NCBI RefSeq assembly: GCF_001039355.2
Contig: NW_019775915.1
Location: forward strand, 69,063 to 129,234
Source: Lingula anatina
Lineage: Eukaryota > Brachiopoda > Lingulata > Lingulida > Lingulidae
Length of the DNA stretch: 60,172 nt
Direction: 5' to 3'
Shown here: positions 1 through 56,537 of the stretch, in pieces
Layout of the letters: each line of letters begins with the position of its first letter
Position numbering within the stretch: the first letter of the stretch is position 1
The notes under the pieces: model-generated
Database searches by the model: none
Told to the model about the DNA's origin: nothing
The model's input: only the letters and a program-made list of their open reading frames with translations
Made by a program: the position numbers and the translations under genes

Positions 1-401
1 AATGAAATATGAAATTCCCTTTGTTCTATCATGTAGGCCTTCATTGCTTTGTTCGGCATGGTTGGAGGGCCTCAACTCGGACTCTTCTCTCTTGGAATAT
101 TTTTCCCCTGGGCAAACTGGAAGGTAGGAGAAACGGTCTTTTATACGGTTCTCTGTCTGTCGTAGCTCTTTGGATATATGGGTTTTATTTACTTGCAGCG
201 ATTTTCTATGCAATATGAGGATAATAGATGCAATAAAATCTTTATATTTTTGATAGTTGTTTTCTAATATAACTGAGTGACGCGATCACAACAACGGAAA
301 ACGGTAGGAGTATCCATACCTCGTTGCTGCAGCAGTTGTAATAGCGCGTTTCATTCAAAATACATATGTGATTCATGATTTGTAGTTAATATATATATAA
401 A

Positions 402-435
<34 letters not shown>

Positions 436-551
436 TAGTTAAGAAAAATGATAATTATTTGAGGAAAATGATCACGAGTAAGTGAAATCGTCAAAACTTG
501 AGAATGATCAGCAACGAGCAGTATGTTGTCCTGGAATAAGATCATGCTTAC
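1..551 (-). other. Intron 1 of the left-hand paralogue (partial)
   Basis: This stretch lies downstream, on the minus strand, of the signal-peptide exon at 552-606, so it should be the start of that gene's first intron. I looked for a counterpart of the LDLa exon that follows exon 1 in the main gene and saw none. It contains a TA/poly-T tract near 390-436. The right part (about 440-551) resembles the sequence next to exon 1 of the main gene (about 48310-48415). Confidence 0.55.
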
Positions 552-606
552 CTGCCCGCCCAGACAGCGAAATAACAACGATCAAGACAAATGTCGTCTG
601 CATCAT
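552..606 (-). CDS. Signal-peptide exon of a tandem paralogue (partial gene)
   Basis: Reading the minus strand, an ATG at 606 opens MMQTTFVLIVVISLSGRA and then a split codon before a clean GTAAGC donor. This differs by only a few residues from exon 1 of the large gene (48416-48470), and the flanking DNA matches as well. It is therefore the first coding exon of a second copy of that gene, oriented the same way; the rest lies beyond the left end of the window. The hydrophobic core and small residues fit a secretory signal peptide. Whether the copy is intact cannot be seen here. Confidence 0.8.
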
Positions 607-1870
607 TTCACATCCTTAACACTAATGACATGTCACTTCGTGTTTCACTGTGTGAAGAAACGCTGTGGAGAGGAGGGTCACAACCCGGCACGAAGATTCG
701 ATAAAACATTTTGCATTATTTGTCAATGGAATAAGAAAAAAAGTATTACTGATGTACTTACATTACTTCATTAAAAAAACTCCTCCCCGTCGATGTTATA
801 AGGAAAATCGATCACTCGAGTACAAGTGCAAATAAAAGCGTAATTAAGTATAAACACGAAATCCATTAATCGCTTTGAACGGCTCGGATACAAACCCCCC
901 TCTATCACCCCCAGCTAAATATACCCTTCCCCCTCAGAAGTGAAGCCATATCAAAAGGGATGTTGATTTTTCCCCAAATATCCAATATGGAAGATAAGAG
1001 ACCAACGCGAACAGAAACACTCCGCTTATTAATAATTCGACAAATATCTTATTGGTATAGCGGGATAACGTGTAAATATTTGCGACCAAATGGTCAAACA
1101 GCTGTGCAGTGAATAGCACAAAATCTGTATCAATATTATAACTTTGTGAATTATTTTAGATTAAGCAAATCAAACTACCATTGTTTATTTGATAAATATG
1201 AGCCACGGTGAAAATAAGATTTTTTTCTTTTTTGTTTGTTTGTTTTGTTGTTTTTTTTTTTCAATTAATTTTATTTCCAGTAAAGTTCCTTTCTTATACG
1301 TACTACAGATGCGCCTCGGTTTACAGATGCCTGGTCATATTTGGCCCTGATAAAATAAATGTAAATTGATGTCACATGGATTTGTAATTTTATTTTTGAC
1401 CATACTTCTGTGATTCAATACTTTTTTTCTTGGAGTGGGACATAATCTTATTAAGGGTTCTGAAAAAAAATAAAACATAACGCTCACATACAGAAGCAAC
1501 AAAAAGTAATTATTATTTAATTTCTCTTCTGAAAGAAAGGATGAAGCCTCATACTGCACCGAGATTACCTTTCCTAAAAATGCCTTCGGTATCCTCCGCA
1601 CGAACACATGTACAATGGGTATTTAATAACTTGTCCAGCTGCGTGCCTTGCTGTCAAGTACAGTAATATAACGGAATGCGATATTAATATGCTACAAGTA
1701 TTTTTTTGCCATAATATTTATATATGTTATTTGCTCAATATATGTACTTTTCAAGGCAAATCGCAGCAACGTGTTTGTGGGTCTAATTTGTTGTAGCAAT
1801 TGTCAGATGTGAAAGTTACTATTTACATGTACAACGTGCAGTTTATTCAGATTCCTTGCCTCGTTAATGT
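607..1870. other. Duplicated upstream flank of the paralogue
   Basis: This segment has no credible coding exon. From 607 to about 1190 it aligns by eye with 48471 to about 49190. From about 1330 to 1860 it aligns with about 53050-53860, including a shared block around GTACAATGGGTATTTAAT. It is the 5' flank of the paralogue and probably holds its promoter, although no confident TATA box or other element was recognised. Confidence 0.6.
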
Positions 1871-2691
1871 CTATGTACTGTGAGGATTATCTTAAACTAT
1901 GGTGGTAGGGCTAAACCCTGCTTCTAAGAATGTGCATCATTCTTCTTAAGAATATTTACTTTTAAATAATAATCCTGCTGCTAAAGAAACAGTGACAATG
2001 TTGGGGTATTTTATTGTCCCCAGTTCACTTGGAAATTGAATATATCATTTGAAAAACCGAAATGAAGTTAAAAGCGAGTGTTGTGATATCATTGTTAATG
2101 CATATCAAGATGATGTACGACTCGTGATCAGTAAAACACTGAGAAAATCAAATTAGCAGTTAGGCGTGATGAAGTCAGATTTATGCGCATCAGCTGGATT
2201 GTGTCATTTGTTGCTTTTGAATATGATTCCAATTTAATTATGAGCTCAACTAGATTTATATGTGTGCAAGTATTTAGTGTTATGATTTATTAAAAATGGC
2301 ATTTAGAGTAAATATTGGTCGCTTCCCTCTTTCCCAAGAAGGATGATATATAAACAGGTGCCTAAAATAGCGATATCACAGACACACACAAAATAGCCTA
2401 AAATAGCGATATCACACACACACACACACACGCGCCCGCGTGCGCGCACGCACACACACATATACTGACAGTCAATGAAAACGCACCATTTATTTGTCAA
2501 ATAATATTTTTAATTCTTTAAAACAAAAGGAAAATAAAAACTTTCGTGTGAAATATGACCGACTATTCAGTCAAACAAGATAACTCTCTTATGACCAAGC
2601 ACGTGAATTTGCACTCGCTTATATGGTTGGAATCGATTCTCGGTAAAGAAAAGGTCAAGAAAGTTTTCTGATGCGTTTTCATTGACTGTCA

Positions 2692-2731
<40 letters not shown>

Positions 2732-3020
2732 ACATATATATTAATGACTTATATATGAATGACTTGGTTATAAGATGCACATGTAATTACATATATTGTT
2801 GGTTATCGATTTCTTTCAAGTCGATTTTAACATATATGCTTTGATTGCATAATTTTACTTAGTCTTTACGATGGGGGTAATTCTGTAAAGTTTGAATAAA
2901 TGTTTTATGAAAGGACACTCTTTATTTATTATTATTTTTTGTGTGTGTGAATTTTATTACTTTTTTTTAAATTTTTACCTAAAAACTAATCTGTGTATAG
3001 AGATAAAACATTCTTTTCTN

Positions 3021-3085
<65 letters not shown>

Positions 3086-3560
3086 ACATTTATATTAATG
3101 ACTTGGTTATAAGATGCACATGTAATTACATATATTGTTGGTTATCGATTTCTCTCAAGTCGATTTTAACATATATGCTTTGATTGCATAATTTTACTTA
3201 GTCTTTACGATGGGGGTAATTCTGTAAAGTTTGAAGAAATGTTTTATGAAAGGACACTCTTTATTTATTATTATTTTTTGTGTGTGTGAATTTTATTATT
3301 ATTTTTTTTAATTTTTACCGAAAAACTAGTCTGTGTATAGAGATAAAACATTCTTTTCTCTGTCGATTTAACTCTCAAATTACACGATCCGTTCAGTGAA
3401 ACTGCAAGGAAATATATTTCATATAAAATGCACAAGTTGATTAAAGTAATGGACATTGAAGCAATCTGTGCAAGGTTTTATTGCAATTGGACACTCTGTA
3501 CATATTATGTAAGACAGCTTAAGCTGGAAGCATAATCTATCATAATTGATTAGTAGCCAG

Positions 3561-3610
<50 letters not shown>

Positions 3611-4115
3611 TAAGCAAAAAAGTGAAAAAAGTACTATCCGAGATTTTGGATACATAGATTGAAAAGTTTAAAGCATTAGAATGAATGCTACAATAATCCG
3701 TGTTTTCGCGAACAAACAACTACAATCGCCCTCTCTTCTACTCCTGAAGCCATTGGCAAAAATACATTTTAGACTCTAATTCTTTTTGTAACGTGAATGC
3801 AAGTCATTTTGTGTAGATAAATTACAATCATCAAATGTTGATATTAGGACCGACTGGTATTTCTGTTTAGTGCAATGTCATATACACTGTACGTGTGCAA
3901 AATCATAAACCAATTGCAATAAAGGTTGGGTGTTCAAATCAATGTGTTTTCTTTCAATTAAAAAGCACGTTTCTGGTCCATAAAGCTACGGAATTTCAAA
4001 TGTATTTCATTTAATCGCATATAAACCTTTTCAAAAAAAAAAATAATAACAATAATAATAATACATTTACGTCTACAAAGCCGGTGACAACGTAGCACAA
4101 CTAATGCAATGGAAT
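1871..4115. other. Intergenic, repeat-rich
   Basis: This lies between the 3' end of the large gene and the upstream flank of the paralogue. It holds a CA-rich tract (2395-2460), TA runs, a local tandem duplication (2700-3360) and an AAT run (3562-3610). A possible minus-strand poly(A) signal of the ATTAAA type lies near 4010-4015, about 100 bases past the stop. No gene was seen. Confidence 0.6.
2695..3360. repeat. Tandem duplication of about 350 bp around an N
   Basis: A TA microsatellite followed by about 300 bases (starting near TTGACATATATATTAATGAC, ending near AAAACATTCTTTTCT) occurs twice in direct orientation, at about 2695-3019 and 3020-3360, with few differences. The junction carries a single N at 3020 followed by a long TA run, so a collapsed or haplotype-duplicated assembly is a real alternative to a genomic duplication. 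Confidence 0.75.
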
Positions 4116-48470
<44,355 letters not shown>

Positions 48471-49190
48471 TTCACATCCTTAACACTAATGACATGTCAC
48501 CTCGTGTTTCACTGGGTGGAGGAACGCTGTGGAGGAGAGGGTCACAACCCGGCACGAAGATTCGAAAAAAAATTTGTTTATTTTGTCAGATGAAATAAGA
48601 AATAAATGTATCATTGATGTACTTACATTACTTCATTTTAAACAACTCCTCCCCGTCAATATTATAAAGAAAATCGATCACTCGAGTACAAGTACAAATA
48701 AAAAGTAATTAACTATTAACGTATACACCGTTACTCGCTTTGAACGGGTCGGATACAAACCCCCTCTGTTACCCCCAGCTAAATATACCTTTCCCCCTCG
48801 GAGGTGAAACCTTATCGAAAGAGATGTTGATTTTTCCGCGAATAACCAACATGGAAGATAAGAGACCAACAGAGACACTTCCCTTATTAATATTTCGACA
48901 AATAACGTATTGGTATGGCGGGATAACGTCGCTCTATTTGTGTAAATGTTTGCGTCGCACAGGTCAAGCAGCTGTCCTCAAGTTTAACGCTTTTTTTCCA
49001 AGAAGAAGTACCCGTTTACCTTCCAGCTATGCCCTGCTCGCAATGCCATCTAGCGGGCAGTGTCGTTACCACAGACCAGTGGATAAAACATGTTAGGTAT
49101 CAGTATTATTACATTGTGAAATATTTTTAATTAAGCGAACTAAACTCTCAGTTTATATTTGATTAACTGCAAATATACTTGTAAGTGTTA
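48471..49190. promoter_or_regulatory. Conserved upstream flank of the large gene
   Basis: About 700 bases match 607-1190 upstream of the paralogue, including an inverted run around CCCCAGCTAAATATACC. Retention in both copies fits a promoter/5' UTR region, but no individual element is recognisable. Confidence 0.45.
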
Positions 49191-49479
49191 AAATAATTCA
49201 ATACATATTTTAAAAAAGGTCATAAAACCCTCAGTTCTTAAAATTTGATGAAGCCCATGGGATAGAAATTGTTGACGATCATACAGTCCTCAATTTTGGC
49301 ACAGTGTACTTATAAACCCGGCGCAAAGTGTAGGGACTTTCATTTATCTCTGGTAGCAAATGATGGATTTCGTGTCCTTCAGAGTACATGTTATGCAATA
49401 ATGTTTTAGTTCATCTCTTCTACAAGCAAGAGTGATAAGTTTACATGTTTCAAGTGCCCCGTCATAGGGCAGCTATGGG

Positions 49480-50640
49480 AATATAATCTTACATGCTCTA
49501 ATATGGATGGATTCAATTTTATTAACTTGTTATTGCGTGAGACCTGTGTGCCACACCTGACATGCATATTCTAATGTAGGTCTGATTACTGATGCACTGA
49601 GAATAAAATCGGAGTACAAGTAACTCCAAACTTGGAGTCTAGCAGTGGTGCATAAAATAACTCCCAATTGGAGTCAAATTGACTCCGATGGAGTAACGCT
49701 GTCCAGGAGCGAAAAGAGTCGGTGAAAGAGGTCAGCCAGACAATGGTAATTTGACTCTGATTTTAGAGTCATTTTGACTCCATGAGAGCCAGAGGGTGAT
49801 TGACTCTGATAAGAGAGTCTAAAGACTCTGGTTGTGGGGTATTTGACCCTTATATAGGAAAACATTAACTCCATGAGGGTCAAGGGGTGCTGGACTCTGA
49901 CTAGATAGTCAAATGACTCCAATTTTATTATCAGTGTGTGTAAAAGCTTACAAGTAAGTTCATTGAACTCTTTGGTCTTGGTAGTATTTATTGTTAGTTT
50001 ATTAGCATGAGACCGGAGAGTGAGTTCTGTTGTTGCATCAGGGAGATTGTCCTGCAGTTCGATATTCCCGTAGCTTAGAATTGTGGTGTCATCTACATAT
50101 TTGAATGTGTCACATTTGGTGGACCAAGTTTTTGTGCCTTGTGGTACAGGGGGTACACCTGCATTAATGCGTTGCCAATCTGATTTCGCACTACCTATCT
50201 TGACACTCTGTTTCCTCTCAGCTAGGAAGCTGTAAATCCAGTTTGAAATAATTCCTGGGATACCTAATCCAGACAGTTTTTTGATGAAACAGGGTGTGAT
50301 CTATTCTATCGAATGCTTTGGTATAATCAACCAAAATCATTCTGGCATATTGTCCTAGAGTGTCAGTCTGCCTTGCAATAAGATCAATAGCTTCGGTCAG
50401 TGCGTGTGTCGTACAGCTCCCTTCCATGCTGCCGAACTACCTAAGGTCAATCTTTATTGGTAACAATATCCCAAAGTCATTTAACAATAAAACCCTCCAA
50501 TAACTTAGAGAGCACCGGAGTTAGAGATATGGGTCTAATGTCTGTCTCTATAGTCTTTGGGGGAATGCACTTAGGTAGTGGCGACACATATGCATATTTC
50601 CAGAGTGGTGGGACATATCCTGGACAATAACTGAATCTAT
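49480..50640 (-). mobile_element. LINE reverse-transcriptase fragment
   Basis: On the minus strand, THALTEAIDLI, ILVDYTKAFDRIDHTLFH (50427-50280) and a later YVDDTTI catalytic motif near 50090 are RT motifs of a CR1/Jockey-like LINE. Frameshifts and stops are frequent. A MITE (49595-49936) interrupts its 3' end. Confidence 0.75.
49595..49936. mobile_element. GAGTC/GACTC-rich MITE inside the LINE
   Basis: Inverted ends CACTGAGAATAAAATCGGAG and CTCCAATTTTATTATCAGTG. The interior is dense in GACTC/GAGTC words in both orientations, so the single strand could fold extensively. No ORF is supported. Confidence 0.65.
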
Positions 50641-50860
50641 TAAAATTGATTTAATCAATCACATAAGTGTTAAGTACCAAGCAGGGAGACAGCAGGTACT
50701 GTTAATAAAGGACTGGTGTGTCCCCAGACTGGGCTGAAACCACGTCCACACGCTCCGGAGGCGGACACTAACCAAAAGGCCTTCCAAAATTTTATCAGTG
50801 TTGTCTGGGCTATAAGTGGCATAATAGGAGCATAATACGTTGATTAAATCAATTTTAATA
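50639..50860. mobile_element. MITE with ATTAAAATTGATTTAATCAA ends
   Basis: About 20-bp inverted ends (ATTAAAATTGATTTAATCAA and its inverse near 50841-50859) flank about 180 bp of unique sequence. Confidence 0.65.
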
Positions 50861-51021
50861 CATTAAATTATTGTCCAATATAAAACCATTTTACTTTATT
50901 CTGTACCAAACAGCATCATGACTTATAAACCATATCAAGACATTGGATTTATTCATCTTAATTCAACTTTGTGGGTTCCAATACGTCATCTTGACAAGAG
51001 GCGCCTGAGCAGGACCGTCCT

Positions 51022-51260
51022 CAGGGGCGGATCCAGGATTATTTGAATGGGGGTCCTCGGATGCGAAACCGACCCCCCCCCCCAAAAAAAAAAAAATAGC
51101 GTGGGGTTCGGGGCCCGCTTAAGGGACCCGAAAAAGCTTATATTTTAGAGCGCGACCGATACCATTGAGTACGGTTTAGAAATATGATTCAGCTAGTCAT
51201 ATTATAATCTCAAGAAGGGACCATTGGTGTGATTTTTTTTTCAGAAATCGAAGAGGGGGT
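51022..51260. mobile_element. GGGGCGGATCC element, fourth copy
   Basis: Begins CAGGGGCGGATCCAGGATT, like the exon-inserted copies, and runs into CAGAAATCGAAG; the far terminus is lost. It shows the family is dispersed and not unique to the EGF array. Confidence 0.7.
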
Positions 51261-51615
51261 AAATTAATTAATCTAAAAACTTATCAATTCTCTGTTAGCC
51301 CATTTCAACCCATCATTCTTTTTCTCAAACCCGTCCATATCTGTCTACTACAAAACCCACTAAGTTTAAAGCCAAACGAAGCAGGATTAAAAACGCATTC
51401 AGAGTGCACGGATGGCTACTTGTTGGATTTATCTGAGGTCAGTTATATTTTTTAAACACAAAATTCTTTTATAGCGAATAGTTTGGTATAAAAGGCACAA
51501 CAAAACAACCCTACATGATGTTATTTTAACACACGTTATAACCGCTTTTGTTCATGTGAGTATAAAGTGTCTTTCTTGTTTCCTATACACGTTTTTATTT
51601 CTTTTTTTTTCTCTT

Positions 51616-51716
<101 letters not shown>

Positions 51717-51980
51717 TTGCATTTGCATTATTTTTTATTTTATATTCATCTATTTTTACTTTTTCGTATATTTTGTAAATTGTAAAGTATATCAAACGTA
51801 ATTGTGTAATTATATCATTATGCATTATATCGTATTGGTATAGTCACTTGGAACCACTTGTCAATATATGAATAAAGCAAATGTTGAGGTCTGTAATATC
51901 AAAATCATTTTGATTTTCATTCAAAATCTGAAATAATCTGTACAGAAGAGGCAAACGTTTTAATAGCTTTGAAAATGAAG

Positions 51981-52592
51981 TTAAAGTCATAATAACTCTT
52001 CGTTTTGGCCAAAACTTGGATTTTCCTGGAAAAAAAACGGCAATTTTCCCCTACTTACCAATGATCAACGACCCCATTCCTGCATTCAAAGTTAATCCAG
52101 GGTTTTTTTTTCCTAAACGTACGATTTTTTGACGGAGCTCTCTCTGACATTGCATAGTCACCGGTGACCTAGTTAAAACCGCGGGAAAAGCAGACAACAA
52201 CAACACTATATAAGATTCATGAGATATATTCGTCTTTTTGTTAAAGATGCATTTATATCCACAATATGACATTCTGGGCTTTTCGTTATCCGACGCACTG
52301 TACAAAAACTCGCAACTTACGTCTGCATCTGCATCAATGCGTTTGGCGCCATGTTATTTTGGTCTCGAATGAACGCGAGAATCCGCGTGACACCATTACG
52401 TCATTAGCAACGAATGCCTTGACGACCGGGAAGAAGGGCATCGAAAGCCCTATTGACAAGCACAGATTTTAGTTTTACTACAATAACGGCCGTTTTAGTC
52501 GCAAAATACAATATAATATATTTCCATGCGTTGTTTACAATGTATTTCATGCGGAATTTTGAATCTCCAAGGAAGAGTTATTATTGCTTTAA
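51981..52592. mobile_element. TTAA-MITE family, copy f (diverged, enlarged)
   Basis: The left side keeps AATAACTCTTCGTTTTGGCC and the right side GAAGAGTTATTATTGCTTTAA, but the interior is longer and different from the other copies. Confidence 0.6.
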
Positions 52593-53039
52593 TTCGAGCA
52601 ACGATGCCGGTTTTGGATAGCCCAAAACAGCGGTATTTAATCAAAGCTCAAATTTCAAGTCAATGTTGATGTTATTCATCCTCTTGCAGAATATCTTATT
52701 GAACTCCTCGTTCTGAGCCACGGTGGAATGATTCCTCCAATCTCCCACAGTGCCTGAAAACAAACAAATAAATAAATGAAGAAAATGGGTTTCTATTTTA
52801 GGCTGAATAAAAGAAAATCTGCTTCATTATTTCTGTCATGACTGTAGTTATGCTTCACTTTACCACTCATCGCTTTCAGTTGAATTTTCGTGTACTTTTA
52901 ATGACGTACACAACCATAATTTGTTATGTTTTCGTAACTTGTAAGAGCAACTTTTAACCAGGCCTTGAACTGCATGAACCAATCGTTGCAGCGGACAGTC
53001 GCCTGACTTCATACACTAGATCCGAACTAAACAATATAT

Positions 53040-53870
53040 GGACATACTAGTATATGTAACATGTGTTTATAATTATATTTCTGACCACACTTTGATGTTC
53101 CAACATTTTTTCTTGGAGTGGGGCACAAACGGAAATATCCCAATGGAACTTTCTGAAAAAAAAAACGACGCTCGCACACAGTAGCAAATAAAAAAAGCTG
53201 CTTATTTTAATATTGCTCCTCTGAAAGAAAGGGTGAAGCATCATACTGCACCGAGTTTGTGTAAGGTGCTGGAATTAAATTAACCCATAATACACATTAA
53301 GCATTTTTCAGTTATGTACTGAAATAGCCTTCCCACATGTGTGACGACTTTTTTTTCACGAGCGATTTACTTTGGAATGCGAAAGTCTTCTCATTATCCG
53401 GTAACAGTCGTTCGAGTATGGCAATTCTTATAAATTTTGGATTCGCTTCTTTACAAAAAGCTTATCAACTTATTTCTTTGTTTGAGCTAGTCGCCCTTCA
53501 CCCGGGATGTTGCAGTGTATTTCTGGTCATGGTTTCATATTACTTTTAAATCGACTTGAAACCAAATGGAACGTTTGTTAAAGGTTTATTTAATACATGT
53601 ACAATGGGTATTTAATGACTTACCACGCTACGTGCCTTGCTGTCAGATACAGTAATATAACAGGATTCGATATTAATATGCTACAAGTAGTTTTTTGCCA
53701 CAATATTAATGTTATTTGCTCAGTGTATGTACTTTTCAAGCAAATCGCAGCAACGTGTTGTGGGTCTTATTTGTTGTAGCAATTGTCAGATGTGAAAGTT
53801 ACTATTTAAATGTATTGTACAAAGTGCAGTTTATTCGTCTACATGTTGTTTATCCCTCACAAATGTCAAC
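53040..53870. other. Distal part of the duplicated upstream flank
   Basis: Matches 1330-1870 of the paralogue's flank (TTTTTTCTTGGAGTGGG near 53110; GTACAATGGGTATTTAATGA near 53600). In the paralogue this block is about 150 bases from the proximal block; here it is separated by about 3.85 kb of transposons. Confidence 0.65.
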
Positions 53871-54779
53871 CATTCGACAGGCGAATATATAGCGTGAATA
53901 ACCTTTCGTTTAATATGTACAAGACCCACAACGTCGATTCGTCAGGTCTTCTCAAATGATTAACTAATTACTAATGATTAACCAATTATATAGTTATTAC
54001 TAGTATGTCGCTGGCTCTGAAGAACAATTTGATCAAGGGCCCTGGTAACTATAGACAAATTGACGGATACGAGCTTAAAGATCCAATTGAAGTCAAAGTT
54101 TTGCCACGAGAGCCGTCCAAAGGCCACCATGCATATATATAGTTCAAATAATATTCCTTATAGATAAAACAGAAAAAAAATTTCATAACATCGGAAACTG
54201 ATGCTTGAATGATTTTCTCTTCTTGTTTTCTGTGCTCTATATAAACGGACCAGATAAGTATGTCAGGTAATTAGGTCAAGTCACCGACCAAAATTTTAAA
54301 GAAAATAGCAGTTTAAATATATTTTAAGGTGGATCAAGTGATTTATTTCGTTTATCCCTTGGCATGTTGGATTTGTTTGAAGTCAGTTCAAATGTACATT
54401 TAATGTTTATTTAAATTCCCATGTCGAATAACGTTGAACAGTTAATTCATACATATAAACATTCCCTTGAACACACGAAAGTACCCACACATACACCTTA
54501 AAGTACCTGGGTATAATATAATTGGGGAATAAGATGTTTTAGTTTTTTATTTGTAGTCGTTTGATTCGGCGTTTTGTGTAGACCCGGACTTTTGGGATGT
54601 AACTACTATCATTAAAAGACGAAAAGTACAATACTTTCTTCTGGATCAAATTGAAAATATCTATGAAAACATCGTATGAATAAGCAACTTCAAAAATTCC
54701 CCAACTTTATTTTAGACCATTCCGAATATTGATATCCATTTATGTGATAATTTCGACCCTCATTGGGTTTTATATTTAG
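53871..54779. other. Intergenic and 3' region of the EF-hand gene
   Basis: No coding signal. A minus-strand AATAAA lies at 54706-54711, about 70 bases past the stop of the EF-hand gene, in a good position for its poly(A) signal. Confidence 0.5.
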
Positions 54780-55599
54780 TTAATTTCCTGGAGAACCAAA
54801 CAACAGGGCTGTTTTGCTGTCTTTCATTTCGAAATAATAATCGTTACAGCTAAATAAGAACTCTTCCATACTAATAATGTTATTTAGATTTCGGTCAATG
54901 GTATTGAACAGTTCTTCAGGAGGCAAGATGTTGCGTGTTATATTTAGAAAGTTGGAATATTCGTCAACAGACATTTCTTCATCGCAGTCTACATCTAAAA
55001 CATGGAACCAGTCCGAACACCAGTGTAACTGATGCTCATTCACTGATGCATTTAAGAGGTCCATTTCAAATAACTTAAGCCACCTATTGAGGTTAATTGC
55101 TTGTTTTGTGTTGGCCGTTTTTGGCAACGAAACCTGCCAATCTTTTGCCATTAGTCCGTATACAGCCTTGGCCCTCCATGGGGAGAGAACCTGTTGAGCT
55201 CGTTTTGCCACTTCATCCACGTATTCCTCTTTGTAGACTAAACCGTCATTGTTGTTGTCCATAATTCTAAACCACAAGGTTAATTTCTGAATCCAAAGGT
55301 CAGATATTTGCACGTCTTGAGTTAATAGTTTCTAAAGGATGTTAGCGATGCATCTGATTAAATCCTGTTTTGAAATAGTTGCTATGGCAATATTATATTT
55401 TCTCAAAGGACATGTTCCCTAAAATAGAATTCATTTACTTTATAAGTATAATATTTTCCGTGATTAAATACATGTAATTGATTTATTGTGCATAATGTAA
55501 AACATGTTGAAAACTCACCTCCACAACATCCCGTCCGTAACTGTATCCATTAAAAGCGGTGATTAAAACAGTGCCAGTTAATAGATTGAGCACATACAT
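54780..55599 (-). CDS. EF-hand calcium-binding protein, sarcoplasmic-CBP-like
   Basis: Two exons: 55519-55599 and 54780-55331, joined in phase 0 by GTGAGT and a CTTTAG acceptor; 210 residues. EF loop 1 at residues 52-63 (DNNNDGLVYKEE) is canonical. The loop at 140-151 (DVDCDEEMSVDE) has Glu for the usual Gly at position 6. The loop at 173-184 (DRNLNNIISMEE) lacks two Asp ligands, and the second site is unrecognisable. Length and spacing fit sarcoplasmic calcium-binding proteins, which buffer calcium. Unusually, the N-terminus (MYVLNLLTGTVLITAFNGYS) looks like a signal peptide, so secretion is possible. Other EF-hand families remain possible. Confidence 0.78.
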
Positions 55600-56438
55600 G
55601 GTTAGCTGTTCGAAAATAAAACGAACAAATTAAACAGCCTTTGGATAAGTTAATAAGCAACGAATCGCTACAGCGTGCATGATCCCCTAATATCTTGTGA
55701 ATAATGGATTATAGCAAACAAATATTCCCTGATAAGAGAGTGAGATTAATCAAAATCGATAAAAAATATCATTATCCGTTTCACATAATTGAGTAAATGA
55801 CGTTTTCTGTTTTCTAACATTTATTGGGCAAAGCTTTGCTTTATTGTTCATTGATAATTGCATAACATGTTACGCATAACTTGTTAACAAGCGATGAAAA
55901 AAGTGCCAAGCAGATCTAAATGTCAACATTTTCGAGTTACACTGAGATATAAAGGTAATTTTAATTACTTAAAAGTGTAGGCAAGTAAGTACAGATAATG
56001 AAGATTGTTCAGAAGTTTTACTTTCATCACTAATAATTAATATATCAGTTTCATTGCCATAAGTTCTGACTTCAGATATTTTGTGATGTCCACTATGAAG
56101 CAAGGGGGCCTGTCTTAAAAATTTTTGTTATTTTTACAAGGCTTTGACTTTAAAGCTAAATAACGACTTTAGAGCAAAATGTCTATATGGAGCTCTTCGT
56201 AACCCTACCTGAAGTCTCTTTCTTAAAGCGGTGGCTCGATTCTCTGCTTCCCTTTGTTATCAATGTCTAATACTTGCATAAAAAATCTCGCATACTTGCA
56301 TAATAAAATTCTCGAAAACAACGTCTGGTGTCATTCGTGTAAGTCACGCTTATTTAGATAGTTTACTTGAGCTACGTACGATGTAATGGAGGTGACCTTC
56401 ATCTCAGACAAATTGCAGAATCATAAATTTAATGTAAA

Positions 56439-56537
<99 letters not shown>

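Noticed and set aside
523-774. Plus-strand open frame of 83 codons (and its twin at 48387-48593)
   Set aside because: It is the antisense of the two signal-peptide exons; the minus strand has start, hydrophobic core and donor, and the twin arises from the same duplication.
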